This document shows, piece after piece, positions 42,356 to 51,735 of a DNA stretch of 64,000 nucleotides. Within the stretch, counting starts at the first letter, position 1; every line of letters starts with the position of its first letter. Source of the stretch: Pseudobutyrivibrio ruminis HUN009 (lineage in GTDB: Bacteria > Bacillota > Clostridia > Lachnospirales > Lachnospiraceae); contig NZ_JNLH01000001.1 in assembly GCF_000703005.1 (NCBI RefSeq), positions 1,357,001-1,421,000 of the forward strand, in the 5' to 3' direction. The position numbers were made by a program, and so were the translations under genes. The notes beneath the pieces are model-generated. The model was not told the origin of the DNA. It ran no database searches and saw only the letters and a list, made by a program, of their open reading frames with translations.

Positions 42356-43852
42356 ATGTTTTGTGTAAAATGCGGTAGAGAAATAATTCCAGGTACTAGA
42401 TTCTGTACTGGATGTGGTACTCCAGTACAAGCAGCTGAACAGCCAGCTCCTCAGCCAGTACCTCAGCAACAGGCTCCAGTAGAACAGCCAGTTCCACCAG
42501 TACAACCACAGCCAATTCCACAGCCAGCTCCACAACCTATGCCTCAGCAGGTGGATGTGAAAGCTGCAAAAAAGGCTGCCAAGGAAGCGAAGAAGGCTGA
42601 AAAGAGAGCAGCTAAGGCTGCTAAGAAAGCTGCCAAGGCAAATAATGAAGGCGGAAGCAAAAAGCCACCAATTTTTGTGTGGATTATTATTGCAGTTCTA
42701 GTGGTTGCAGCAGCTGTAGCAGCAGTATTTGTTTTACATCGTTCAAAGACAATCAATGTAAATGATTACGTGACTGTAGAGTTCACAGGCTATGATTCAA
42801 TGGGCAAGGCTGAAGTTACAATCGATGAGTCATTCTGGGAAGATTTATATAGCAAGTCTAGATTTGATGATAAATCAAAGGTAAAGAAGTCATTCACTTC
42901 ACACTATGGCCCTGCAGATTATATGGAAGAAGCAGTTGGCAATAAAATCAGCTATGATGTGGATCCAGAAAAGAAGCTTTCAAACGGAGATGAAGTATCA
43001 GTTTCTTGGAAGATAAAGGCTGATTCCATCGAAAAGAAATATGGTGTCAAGGTTGAGTACGAGGATACTACATACACAGTAGAAAAGCTTGAAGAGGTCA
43101 AAGAGTTCGATCCATTCGATGGAATCGAAATTTCTTATACAGGTATTGATGGAGAAGGTAAGGCATCTATCAAGGTAGTTAAGGAAGATGCAGTTTATAA
43201 CGATTTCTCATATTCATCAAGCCAGAGCTACTACTTATCAGAGGGAGATATCATTACCGTAACATTTGCACCATCATACAGTGAGGATGAGCTTGCTGAA
43301 ATGTGTGCAGAGAAATATGGCATGGTTCCAACAGCTGTTACAAAGGATTACAAAGTAGAGGGCCTTGGACATCTTCTTAAGGATTCTACAGAGATTACTG
43401 AGGAGAGCATGGGTTCTGTAATCGAAGATTGCGAAAAGAAGATTACGGATGTTTCTCGTCTTAGTGAAATGGAGGAAATGCAGAGCATAAAGTACTTAGG
43501 TTCATACCTTCTCCAGGAGGCAGATTACTCTGAAGGAAATGAAGTAATTGCTGTTTTTGAGTGTTCAGTGATGCTTTCTGATACAGATTCATTAGACACA
43601 GATACATTTACATTCTATACATATGTTGAAATCAACAATGTTAGCATCAATGAAAAGGGTGAATGTGGCTATGAAAAGATTCTTGGTACAACCACCACAA
43701 CAGTACAATACGAAACAAAGTTTGACAAAAAGTTTAATTATTATGGATATGAAAAAGAAGCCGATTGTAAAGCAGAAATCGAAGAGGCAATTGACTGGTA
43801 TGTAAAATACTATGGATTGGTTACTTCAAACACATTCGGCGAGGCTTTATAA
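42356..43852 (+). CDS. Zinc-ribbon membrane protein with a duplicated extracellular domain
   Basis: 498 residues, not assigned to a known function. It has a zinc ribbon (CVKCGREIIPGTRFCTGCG, residues 3-21). A Pro/Gln-rich segment (27-65) and a Lys/Ala-rich helix (66-95) follow, then one transmembrane segment (about 105-126) and a large outside region. The outside region carries two related units (VNDYVTVEFTGYDSMGKAEV and FDGIEISYTGIDGEGKASI). This layout is typical of Firmicute DUF-type surface proteins with a cytosolic zinc ribbon. GAGGGAGG precedes ATG 42356. A terminator follows. Confidence 0.75.
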   Translation: MFCVKCGREIIPGTRFCTGCGTPVQAAEQPAPQPVPQQQAPVEQPVPPVQPQPIPQPAPQPMPQQVDVKAAKKAAKEAKKAEKRAAKAAKKAAKANNEGGSKKPPIFVWIIIAVLVVAAAVAAVFVLHRSKTINVNDYVTVEFTGYDSMGKAEVTIDESFWEDLYSKSRFDDKSKVKKSFTSHYGPADYMEEAVGNKISYDVDPEKKLSNGDEVSVSWKIKADSIEKKYGVKVEYEDTTYTVEKLEEVKEFDPFDGIEISYTGIDGEGKASIKVVKEDAVYNDFSYSSSQSYYLSEGDIITVTFAPSYSEDELAEMCAEKYGMVPTAVTKDYKVEGLGHLLKDSTEITEESMGSVIEDCEKKITDVSRLSEMEEMQSIKYLGSYLLQEADYSEGNEVIAVFECSVMLSDTDSLDTDTFTFYTYVEINNVSINEKGECGYEKILGTTTTTVQYETKFDKKFNYYGYEKEADCKAEIEEAIDWYVKYYGLVTSNTFGEAL

Positions 43853-43876
43853 GCCTATTTTACTGATAAAGAAAGA

Positions 43877-43908
43877 CTTCTCACACAGGCGTGTGAGAGG
43901 TTTTTTTT
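43877..43908 (+). terminator. Rho-independent terminator after the zinc-ribbon membrane protein
   Basis: CTTCTCACAC and GTGTGAGAGG form a 10-bp stem with a 4-nt loop (AGGC), followed by eight T. Confidence 0.9.
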
Positions 43909-43964
43909 TATGTTGGTTTCGATTATAATAGAATAATCGAATTATTAAATCAGGAGAATTTGTT

Positions 43965-45248
43965 ATGGGTTTATTTGACAAAAAGAAAAAAGAACAAGAG
44001 GTTAACACAAAGGCAACTGAAAACCTCAATATCGAAGATACTGACGTGACTGACAAGGTAGATACTAGCAATAGATTCTTCGTATTGGTAGAGGGTGTCA
44101 CATCAATGCTTGACGGAAATGGAAGCATTATTTCAGGACAGCTTTACGGCCAGCTCCACAAGGGCGACCAGGTATATTTATATCAGGCCAATGCACAGGT
44201 TGCAGAATGCGAAATTCAGGCTGTTGAGGCTCTTATTGAAGAAAAGACTTCAATCGTAGATGAGGCAGAGAACACATCAGTTTCTCTACAGCTCAATCTT
44301 CCAGACGAGGTGGCAGTTCGTAAGTATGCTGTCATCACAAATCTTAAGCCACAGGAAAAGGTGGACCCAAGGGTTTCTATCGAAAATCCAGCATTAGCAG
44401 GAATTATTAATGGTATGGTTAAGTTTGGCAAGGATAATGGCTTCCATGCAACACTTGCTTATTGGCTTAGTCATGGTCATTTCATTACACCAATCAAAAT
44501 GGATATTGAGCCTGAGCTTAATGAAAATGGTGTTGCAAAAATTAGCAAGGATACAAAAATCGGATTCTACATGCTTAAGTCTCAGATTAAGCTTACTGGC
44601 ACACCAGAAGGTAAAGACAGCTTAGTACTTCCACTTTTTACAGACTGGGCATCACTTCGCAGATGGAAGAATCTTGCAAAGGATGGACAGAGAGTGCACA
44701 CTCAAATCCTTTCATTCCAGGATGTATACGGAATGCTTAAGCGCGGAAATGTTTATTCAGGAATTGCTGTTAATCCATTTAACGAAGTTCCATGTACACT
44801 TCCAATTCCATATTTGGACACTATCACAAACACACCGGGCTACAAAAACGATTTCGGAATCAAGGAAGATGGAGCAGGCGCTGTTCAGGAGCAGAAGATT
44901 CCAGCAGGAAAGAGAATACTTCTTGGTGTTCCAAAGGAGACAGAAGAGGTTGTTGCTATTCGTAGCAAGCTTAAGGAATATGGACAGGAGCATGATGATA
45001 TTAAATCTATCAGCTTCCTTACAAAGGTTGAAGAGGATACAAAGGTTGTTCGTCATTTAGTAGTATTGGAGTTTCCTGAGGGGTACGAAACAGACAATAT
45101 GAAGCAGCATATGGAGGCAATCTATAAAGAGCTCAATCCGCTTGCAAAGGAAATCAAGCAGATTGAATATGCAATAAAGGGACGTATAAAGGCTATCGAT
45201 GACGTAGTGGCTCAGCACGAGGAGCAGATGCTGATTTATCGTGCATAG
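43965..45248 (+). CDS. SseB-like protein with an EF-Tu-domain-2-like insert
   Basis: 427-residue soluble protein. After a charged N-terminus, residues 28-80 (FFVLVEGVTSMLDGNGSIIS, GQLHKGDQVYLYQ) look like the beta-barrel domain 2 of translation GTPases. The rest matches SseB-family domains, with LVLPLFTDWASLRRWKN as the SseB motif and a C-terminal SseB-like part. SseB (enhanced serine sensitivity) is a tolerance protein of unclear mechanism. No GTPase motifs are present, so the barrel acts alone. The structured repeat begins 25 nt after the stop. Confidence 0.7.
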   Translation: MGLFDKKKKEQEVNTKATENLNIEDTDVTDKVDTSNRFFVLVEGVTSMLDGNGSIISGQLYGQLHKGDQVYLYQANAQVAECEIQAVEALIEEKTSIVDEAENTSVSLQLNLPDEVAVRKYAVITNLKPQEKVDPRVSIENPALAGIINGMVKFGKDNGFHATLAYWLSHGHFITPIKMDIEPELNENGVAKISKDTKIGFYMLKSQIKLTGTPEGKDSLVLPLFTDWASLRRWKNLAKDGQRVHTQILSFQDVYGMLKRGNVYSGIAVNPFNEVPCTLPIPYLDTITNTPGYKNDFGIKEDGAGAVQEQKIPAGKRILLGVPKETEEVVAIRSKLKEYGQEHDDIKSISFLTKVEEDTKVVRHLVVLEFPEGYETDNMKQHMEAIYKELNPLAKEIKQIEYAIKGRIKAIDDVVAQHEEQMLIYRA

Positions 45249-45273
45249 TGAATCTAATAGCAGAGCACAATGA

Positions 45274-45357
45274 GCTGATAGATAACAAGCTCTACTATTT
45301 CTCAAGCGAGATATGTTATCGAGCGGAGAAATCAGCAGGCTTGTTATCGTAACCAGC
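45274..45357 (+). repeat. Structured intergenic repeat, copy 3
   Basis: Left arm 45274-45290, core 45291-45338 (48 nt), right arm 45339-45357. Left GCTG-ATAGATAACAAGC pairs with right, whose reverse complement is GCTGGTTACGATAACAAGC. In the core CTACT faces AGCAG (one mismatch), ATTTCTC pairs with GAGAAAT, and a GAT/ATC hairpin is flanked by GA steps. It differs from copy 4 at only four core positions, three of them in the terminal loop. The right arm ends 23 nt before the MFS start, leaving its ribosome site free. Confidence 0.87.
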
Positions 45358-45380
45358 GTAGTATAGGGGGGAATTAAATA

Positions 45381-46712
45381 ATGAAATTAGATGTTAAGAA
45401 GACAGTGCAAATGGGGTTTGCATTTCTTTCGATTTGCGCATTTTGGCAGATGTACAACGCGTTGATTCCGCTTGTACTTACAAGCACATTTCATCTAAAT
45501 GAGACCATATCCGGGGTAATTATGGCCATGGATAATGTGCTTGCACTTTTCTTACTACCAATGTTTGGTGCTATATCAGATAAGTGCAAAAGCAAGATGG
45601 GTAAGCGTAAGCCATTCATTCTTTTTGGAACTATCGCAGCAGTTATTCTTATGATGCTGTTGCCAATTGTTGATAATAGCTATTTTGCCAATCCAACAAT
45701 TGAAAAAGAGATTTTGTTCATTGGAATACTTGGCGCACTTCTTGTGGCAATGGGTACATACCGTAGTCCAGCCGTTGCTCTTATGGCAGATTGTACTATC
45801 AAGCCATTCCGTTCAAGAGCCAACGCTATCATCAATTTGATGGGAGCCATTGGAGGAATCATTTATCTTGGAGTTGCGGCAGTTCTTTACCCTGCTTCAA
45901 AGATAAAGGATTTGGAGCACGTAAATTACATGTTGGTGTTTGCAGTAGTAGCAGGAATCATGCTTGTGTCTCTTTGCATCGTAATGATCACTGTAGATGA
46001 GGTGGCACTTAACAAGCAGGTGGAAAACTATGAGCTTCTTCATCCAGAGGAAGTGTTCACAATCGAGGATGAATCAGGAAATGAAGTGCTTCCAAAGGAC
46101 GTAAAGCGTTCATTAGTATTCTTACTTATTTCTGTAGCACTGTGGTTCATTGCTTACAATGGCATGGAGACCTGGTTTACCACCTATGCAGTCAGAATGT
46201 GGGATATGGCATTAGGAGATGCTTCATTATGTCTTCTTGTAGCTACAGCAGGTGCTATTGTTTTCTTTATACCATCCGGTATTGTGGCATCTAAGATAGG
46301 CAGAAAGAAGACAATTCTTCTTGGAATCGTAATTCTGGGAGGTAGCTTTTTTGCAGGTTTCATATTTACATTGATTCATCCAAGCTTTTCACCACTGCTT
46401 TATGTTCTTTTTGCATGTGTGGGTATAGGTTGGGCATTTATCAATGTAAATTCGCTTCCTATGGTTGTAGAAATGTGTAAGGGTTCGGATATCGGCAAAT
46501 TCACAGGATACTACTACACATTCTCTATGGCGGCACAAATTGTAACTCCTATTGTTGCAGGTTGGTTACTTTTACATGTGGGATATATCACACTTTTCCC
46601 ATATGCTACCGTATTTGCGATAATGGCATTTATAACAATGATGTTTGTAAAACATGGAGATGGAAATGTGGAGGCTAAACGCGGCTTGGAAGCTTTTGAA
46701 GATATGGATTGA
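45381..46712 (+). CDS. MFS transporter (sugar/GPH-like)
   Basis: 443 residues, 12 predicted helices. The first half carries the loop motif GAISDKCKSKMGKRKPF (major-facilitator motif A variant, close to GPH and sucrose-type carriers). A cytoplasmic loop lies near 210-240 and a second motif-like stretch, ASKIGRKKTILLG, in the second half. The substrate is not fixed by the sequence. The GDPD and lipase genes that follow suggest a link to glycerophosphodiester or sugar uptake; this is inference. AGGGGGG precedes ATG 45381, downstream of the repeat. Confidence 0.85.
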   Translation: MKLDVKKTVQMGFAFLSICAFWQMYNALIPLVLTSTFHLNETISGVIMAMDNVLALFLLPMFGAISDKCKSKMGKRKPFILFGTIAAVILMMLLPIVDNSYFANPTIEKEILFIGILGALLVAMGTYRSPAVALMADCTIKPFRSRANAIINLMGAIGGIIYLGVAAVLYPASKIKDLEHVNYMLVFAVVAGIMLVSLCIVMITVDEVALNKQVENYELLHPEEVFTIEDESGNEVLPKDVKRSLVFLLISVALWFIAYNGMETWFTTYAVRMWDMALGDASLCLLVATAGAIVFFIPSGIVASKIGRKKTILLGIVILGGSFFAGFIFTLIHPSFSPLLYVLFACVGIGWAFINVNSLPMVVEMCKGSDIGKFTGYYYTFSMAAQIVTPIVAGWLLLHVGYITLFPYATVFAIMAFITMMFVKHGDGNVEAKRGLEAFEDMD

Positions 46713-46746
46713 TGTTACAAAAGCAAGGAAAAGAGGTAATAAAACA

Positions 46747-47487
46747 ATGAATAAACCATTAGTATTTGCTCACAGGGGAGCCAGCGGTTATTTCCCTGAA
46801 AACACTCTTCCTGCCTTCAAAGAGGCAGTTAGAATGGGGGCAGACGGTATAGAGTTAGATATACATAAGACAAAGGATGGACAGCTTGTTGTCATCCATG
46901 ACGAAAAAATCGATAGAACTTCTAATGGCAAGGGAGATGTTAAGGATTTCACTTTAGATGAGCTTAGACAATTCAATTACAATGCAACTCATCCAGAGTG
47001 TAAGGAAGCGCCTATTCCTACCATGCGAGAAGTGTTCGAGCTTATTAAGCCAACTAATCTAATCATCAATATTGAGCTTAAAACAGGTATCGTTTTTTAT
47101 GAGGGAATAGAGGCAGATATTCTTGCTATGACCAAGGAATTTGGCATGGAAGACAGGGTAATCTATTCATCCTTCAATCACTACAGTATCATGAAAATAA
47201 AGGAGCTTGATCCTACTGCTAGGACAGGATTCCTCTATATGGATGGCACTCTAAATATGCCAGAATATGGTAAAGAACATGGTGTAGAAGCGCTTCACCC
47301 TGCTCTTTATAATGTGCAGTATCCTAATTACGTACAAAGATGTCATGAGCTTGGATTGAAAATCAACACATGGACTGTAAATTCTAAGCAGTACATGCAT
47401 ATGGCATGCGAAATGGGATTGGATGGTATCATTACTAACTATCCGGACAAAGCATTAGAAATAGTAAACAGCTATAATTGGGACTAA
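46747..47487 (+). CDS. Glycerophosphodiester phosphodiesterase
   Basis: Hydrolyses glycerophosphodiesters to glycerol-3-phosphate and an alcohol. The ~246-residue TIM-barrel protein shows the GDPD signatures FAHRGASGYFPENTLPAF, GIELDIHKTKDGQLVVIHD and NIELKT. There is no signal peptide, so it acts inside the cell on imported or recycled substrate. The start is ATG 46747 behind AGAGG; longer in-frame starts would overlap the MFS gene. The lipase gene begins 1 nt after its stop. Confidence 0.93.
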   Translation: MNKPLVFAHRGASGYFPENTLPAFKEAVRMGADGIELDIHKTKDGQLVVIHDEKIDRTSNGKGDVKDFTLDELRQFNYNATHPECKEAPIPTMREVFELIKPTNLIINIELKTGIVFYEGIEADILAMTKEFGMEDRVIYSSFNHYSIMKIKELDPTARTGFLYMDGTLNMPEYGKEHGVEALHPALYNVQYPNYVQRCHELGLKINTWTVNSKQYMHMACEMGLDGIITNYPDKALEIVNSYNWD

Positions 47488-47488
47488 A

Positions 47489-48460
47489 ATGAAATTTGAA
47501 GATATATTTATCAAGGAGCAGGATTTTGCCAACACTATGAAGGGCAAAGTCCTTCCTTTTCTAAAGGATAAAACTAAAGAAGGATATTTTGAGAATAAAG
47601 ATGGTTTGAAGTTGCATTATGCAATGCTGGTACGCCCAGATGAAAAGGCATCCATTGTTATCTCTCATGGCTATTGCGAGTTCACAACCAAGTATTCTGA
47701 GATGCTATATTACTTCTATCAGATGGGTTATTCTGTGTTTATTTTGGATCACAGAGGTCATGGCCTTTCTGATAGAGAAGTGGATGGATACTACAAAATC
47801 CATGTAAACAGCTTTCAGGATTACGTATCGGATTTTAACGAATTCATTGAAAAGATAGTTAGGCCGGAAAGTGTTACGGAGCGTTTAATCCTGTTTGCAC
47901 ATTCAATGGGCGGAGGAATTGGTGCATTATATTTGGAGCAATACCCAGATGTGTTTAAAAGAGCTATTCTTTCATCACCTATGATAGAGCTTTCTACTGG
48001 TGATACCAGCAAAATAGTTGTAAAGATGTTGGCGTTGCTATCTTATATACCATTCTTAAAAAAGAGATATTTGCCAGGGTATCATGATTATGATCACACT
48101 TTCAAATATCCTAGATGCTCGGCTTTATCAAAGGCAAGATACACATTCCAATATGAGGAACGTGAAAGAGAAAAGCATTATCGTACAAACGGATGCACCT
48201 TTGGCTGGTCCAGGGAGGCATTTAATGTTTCTAAAAAAATTCTAAAAAACGCAAGCCTAGTAAAAATTCCTGTTATAATAATGCAAGCAGCGATGGATAC
48301 TCTGGTAATGCCAGAAGCTCAAAACGAATTTTCAAAGCGGGCACAGAACTGTCAGCTTAAAAGATTCGAAGGCAGCAAGCATGAAATATTCAATGCTACA
48401 GATGACATTATCATTGAGTATTACAACGAAGTGTTTAGTTTTATGCAGGGTTTAGAATAG
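47489..48460 (+). CDS. Alpha/beta hydrolase, lysophospholipase/monoacylglycerol-lipase type
   Basis: 323 residues with the serine hydrolase core: IVISHGYCEFTTKYSEML (oxyanion), LDHRGHGLSDREV, and the nucleophile elbow AHSMGGGIGALYL. The acid is probably in AAMDTLVMPE and the His in GSKHEIF. PldB-like enzymes remove the acyl chain from lysophospholipids, giving glycerophosphodiesters, the substrate of the GDPD upstream. The two genes are 1 nt apart. No signal peptide is seen. Confidence 0.88.
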   Translation: MKFEDIFIKEQDFANTMKGKVLPFLKDKTKEGYFENKDGLKLHYAMLVRPDEKASIVISHGYCEFTTKYSEMLYYFYQMGYSVFILDHRGHGLSDREVDGYYKIHVNSFQDYVSDFNEFIEKIVRPESVTERLILFAHSMGGGIGALYLEQYPDVFKRAILSSPMIELSTGDTSKIVVKMLALLSYIPFLKKRYLPGYHDYDHTFKYPRCSALSKARYTFQYEEREREKHYRTNGCTFGWSREAFNVSKKILKNASLVKIPVIIMQAAMDTLVMPEAQNEFSKRAQNCQLKRFEGSKHEIFNATDDIIIEYYNEVFSFMQGLE

Positions 48461-48469
48461 GAGTTAGTA

Positions 48470-49972
48470 ATGTCAGATAAAGATTTTAGAGAATTTGACC
48501 CAGATGAGAAATCTACTACAGATATCTCAGACGAGGTTATAGAGGAAGTTACAGGTCAGGAAGTAAAAAAGGATAAAGCAGACCACGAAGATAAGCCAAC
48601 AGAGTTTTGCTATATCTGCCACAGACCAGACAATATCACAGGTCCATTAATTAAAATGGCTCCAGGAATGAGTGTATGCCGCGAGTGCATGCAGCACACT
48701 TTCGATTCCATGGGAGGATTTGGTTTCGGTGGAGGCGACAATTCAAAGAGCAATGTTGATATGAACAAGATTCCAAACATCAGCTTTTTGAATCTTGGAA
48801 GTCTCTTCGGCGAAGGACCAAAGGTAAAGAATGCTCACGGTGCTTCAACTCAAAAGGAAGAAGATAGACCAGCACCAGCAATTGACATCAACAACATCAT
48901 CCCTCCTCACAAAATCAAGGCTATGCTTGATGAGTATGTGGTTGGACAGGATTATGCTAAAAAGGTTATGTCTGTTGCTGTTTACAATCATTATAAGCGT
49001 GTGGCTACTGGCACAATGGATGATATTGAAATCGAAAAGTCAAACATGCTTATGCTTGGACCTACAGGTTCAGGAAAGACTTATCTTGTTCGCACATTAG
49101 CTCGTCTTTTGGATGTGCCTCTTGCTATCACAGACGCCACATCTCTTACAGAAGCAGGCTATATTGGCGATGACATCGAATCAGTAGTCAGCAAGCTTCT
49201 TGCAGCAGCTGGAAACGATGTTGAGCGTTGTCAGCAGGGTATCATATTCATCGATGAGATTGATAAGCTTGCAAAAAAGAAAAATGCAAATCAGCGTGAT
49301 GTAAGTGGCGAATCTGTACAGCAGGGTATGCTTAAGCTTCTTGAAGGTGCGGACGTTGAAGTACCTATCGGAGCTTCCAGCAAGAACGCTATGGTGCCTA
49401 CCACTACAATCAACACACGCAATATTCTATTTATTTGCGGTGGCGCTTTCCCAGCTATGGATGAGATTATTAAGGCTCGTCTTAATAAGCATTCATCTAT
49501 GGGATTTATGGCAGATCTTAAGGATAAATATGACGACGATAAAAACATCCTTCAGAAGGTTACAGTGGAGGATTTAAGAGAGTTTGGTATGATTCCGGAA
49601 TTCATCGGACGTCTTCCAATTGTATTTGCTACAGAAACGCTTGATGAGGATATGCTTGTTCGTATTCTCAAGGAGCCAAAGAATGCAATTATCAAGCAGT
49701 ACCAGAAGCTTCTTGAGCTTGATGAGGTTAAGCTTGATTTCGAGGATGGGGCGCTTCATGCTATTGCTAGAAAGGCTCTTGATAAAAAGCTTGGAGCCAG
49801 AGGTCTTCGCTCTATCATAGAGGAATTTATGCTGGATATTATGTATGAAATTCCTAAGGATGATAATATTGGTCAGGTAATCATCACTGAGGATTATATA
49901 GAGAAAAAAGGTGGTCCTAGAATCCTTGTTAGGACAACTGGTATGATACCTGAAAAAGCAGCTGCTAATTAA
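48470..49972 (+). CDS. clpX: ATP-dependent unfoldase ClpX, long form
   Basis: AAA+ unfoldase that feeds proteins to ClpP. The 500 residues contain the N-terminal zinc-binding domain (CYICHRPDNITGP, then CRECMQ), Walker A GPTGSGKT, Walker B IIFIDEIDKLAKKK, and the ClpX C-terminal part (LGARGLRSIIEEFMLDIMYE). Typical ClpX is near 420 residues. The extra length is an acidic N-terminal lead of about 40 residues and a Gly/Asn-rich linker of about 60 between the zinc domain and the AAA+ core. No clpP or lon is adjacent. It starts 9 nt after the lipase stop. Confidence 0.92.
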   Translation: MSDKDFREFDPDEKSTTDISDEVIEEVTGQEVKKDKADHEDKPTEFCYICHRPDNITGPLIKMAPGMSVCRECMQHTFDSMGGFGFGGGDNSKSNVDMNKIPNISFLNLGSLFGEGPKVKNAHGASTQKEEDRPAPAIDINNIIPPHKIKAMLDEYVVGQDYAKKVMSVAVYNHYKRVATGTMDDIEIEKSNMLMLGPTGSGKTYLVRTLARLLDVPLAITDATSLTEAGYIGDDIESVVSKLLAAAGNDVERCQQGIIFIDEIDKLAKKKNANQRDVSGESVQQGMLKLLEGADVEVPIGASSKNAMVPTTTINTRNILFICGGAFPAMDEIIKARLNKHSSMGFMADLKDKYDDDKNILQKVTVEDLREFGMIPEFIGRLPIVFATETLDEDMLVRILKEPKNAIIKQYQKLLELDEVKLDFEDGALHAIARKALDKKLGARGLRSIIEEFMLDIMYEIPKDDNIGQVIITEDYIEKKGGPRILVRTTGMIPEKAAAN

Positions 49973-50064
49973 TGACTTACTGTTATGTAACTCCAGTATT
50001 AAGAGGCATTAACAGGCATTAAGTAACGAAAATAAAAATTTGTTCAAAATATTCGGACATTTTC

Positions 50065-50093
50065 TTTACTTTGAATAAGTGTTCTGTTAAACT
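50065..50093 (+). promoter_or_regulatory. Promoter of the cold-shock gene and its 5' leader
   Basis: TTTACT (50065-50070), 17 nt, TAAACT (50088-50093). The mRNA leader then has a small hairpin, CAAGC-AAA-GCTTG, near 50103-50115, before GGAGG. Structured leaders are common in cold-shock mRNAs. Confidence 0.55.
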
Positions 50094-50143
50094 AAGTTTA
50101 GTCAAGCAAAGCTTGGCAAGTAATATATTGGAGGTACTTTAGC

Positions 50144-50347
50144 ATGAGCAAAGGTACAGTTAAGTGGTTCAACAATTCAAAGGGCTACGGATTTATCTCA
50201 GACGAAGCTGGAAACGATGTATTCGTTCACTTCAGCGGCATCAACTCAGAGGGATTCAAGACTCTCGAAGAAGGTGCTACAGTTGAGTATGAAGTAACTG
50301 ATGGGGCAAAGGGACCACAGGCTGTTAACGTAACAGTTGTACGTTAA
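50144..50347 (+). CDS. Cold-shock protein (CspA family)
   Basis: 67-residue single-stranded nucleic-acid binding protein with one cold-shock domain: MSKGTVKWFNNSKGYGFI (RNP1-like KGYGFI) and DVFVHFSGI (RNP2-like). It acts as an RNA chaperone in the cytoplasm. A strong TTGGAGG site precedes ATG 50144. A single-gene unit. Confidence 0.96.
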   Translation: MSKGTVKWFNNSKGYGFISDEAGNDVFVHFSGINSEGFKTLEEGATVEYEVTDGAKGPQAVNVTVVR

Positions 50348-50439
50348 TCAATTTTTTATTCATTAATCTATTTTTCGGATACCTTTGGTTATGTTATGAA
50401 AAACAAGCTTTAAGGCAATACAAAAAAGATTAAGGGGAG

Positions 50440-50473
50440 AGGCAGTGTAAGAAATTACGCTGCCTTGTTTTTT
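50440..50473 (+). terminator. Rho-independent terminator upstream of the transglutaminase-like gene
   Basis: AGGCAGTGTAA pairs with TTACGCTGCCT (one mismatch) and is followed by TGTTTTTTT. It closes the csp transcript. Confidence 0.8.
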
Positions 50474-50484
50474 TAGGAGAAAGT

Positions 50485-51690
50485 TTGAAAAGATTTATAC
50501 ACACTATTGTTAATTTAATAGCTGCACTGTTGATAATGACAGGCTTGTTCATGGCAGTTTGTTTATTTCTCAGTTTTACAAAAGAGGACTTTGATTTAGA
50601 GGGGCTGACTAGCGTTAGAAGTGTTGATGATTTAGTTGACTGGTACAAGGGGGAATCCATGGAGGCAATGATTGGGGAACCAGTCATTGTAGAGTCTGTA
50701 TCATATGACAGATACGTATACCAGACCCTTTCAGAGGAGGAGAAAGAAACCTACGATCAGATATATGACTGCATTATTAACTATAAGGACAAGATTACCC
50801 TTTCTACCAAGGATAAAGATGTGCTTGCCAAGGCCTATGAAGGGGTAATGGCAGATTACGGTAACTTGTTCTGGGTAAGTGGTTACCAATACAATACATA
50901 TGCATCTGGTAGTAATATCCTGGGACTTGAATTTGAACCTAAATACACCATGAATCAGGAGCAAAGGGATATTTACCAGGTCAAGATTGATTCGGTGGTT
51001 GCTGATTGGTTGTATGGCATAAATCCAGAGGCAAGTGATTTTGATAAGGCACTTTATGTATTTGAAACCTTAATAGAAAAGGTTGATTATGATGCAGACA
51101 GTGAGGAGAATCAAAACATCCTAAGCGTATTTTTATATCAGTCTACAGTGTGCCAAGGATATGCAGATGCGGCGTGGTATCTACTGGATCAGCTGGGTAT
51201 AAAGAGCACTATAGTTACAGGAACAGCCAATAACGAAAGCCATGCATGGAATTTGGTGTACTTAGACGATGCTTATTACTACATGGATGTTACATGGGGA
51301 AATAGCAAATATCTGGATGACAACAACGACACAACAAAAAGAATCAACTACGCATACCTTGCTATGACGACAGAGGAAATCAGCCAAAATCACGTTATAA
51401 CATCATCATTTGAGGTTCCAGAATGTCTTTCTAATGCAGACAATTATTTTGTGAAAAAGGGCCTCTATTATGACTGGTTTGGCGTAGATTCTATTGGTAA
51501 TCGATTAGCAGAATCATACAATGCCGGAGATGAAGAGATATCATTAAAGTTTAGTAATTCCGATTTATACACAAGAGTGCAGACCTACTTCTTTGATGAG
51601 AAGCACATTTCCGACTATATACAGGAGCTACAGTCCGTTTACTATCTATTGGACGAAAACTCAAATGTAATAACTATAAAATGGAGATAA
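50485..51690 (+). CDS. Membrane-anchored transglutaminase-like protein
   Basis: 401 residues with an N-terminal membrane segment (VNLIAALLIMTGLFMAVCLF), so the rest faces outside. The transglutaminase-like (papain-fold) domain is in the second half. The triad can be read as Cys in TVCQGYADAAWYLL, His in ESHAWNLVYL and Asp in YYMDVTWG. Such proteins act as peptidases or cross-linkers at the cell surface. It starts with TTG 50485, 6 nt after AGGAGA, behind the csp terminator. Confidence 0.85.
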   Translation: MKRFIHTIVNLIAALLIMTGLFMAVCLFLSFTKEDFDLEGLTSVRSVDDLVDWYKGESMEAMIGEPVIVESVSYDRYVYQTLSEEEKETYDQIYDCIINYKDKITLSTKDKDVLAKAYEGVMADYGNLFWVSGYQYNTYASGSNILGLEFEPKYTMNQEQRDIYQVKIDSVVADWLYGINPEASDFDKALYVFETLIEKVDYDADSEENQNILSVFLYQSTVCQGYADAAWYLLDQLGIKSTIVTGTANNESHAWNLVYLDDAYYYMDVTWGNSKYLDDNNDTTKRINYAYLAMTTEEISQNHVITSSFEVPECLSNADNYFVKKGLYYDWFGVDSIGNRLAESYNAGDEEISLKFSNSDLYTRVQTYFFDEKHISDYIQELQSVYYLLDENSNVITIKWR

Positions 51691-51735
51691 TATACATGTG
51701 GTTTTAAAAACTACATGATGAATTAATAAAAACTA

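Noticed and set aside
42430..42660. Repetitive DNA that looks like a short tandem array
   Set aside because: The repeats encode Pro/Gln- and Lys/Ala-rich linkers of the membrane protein. They are not a CRISPR or mobile repeat.
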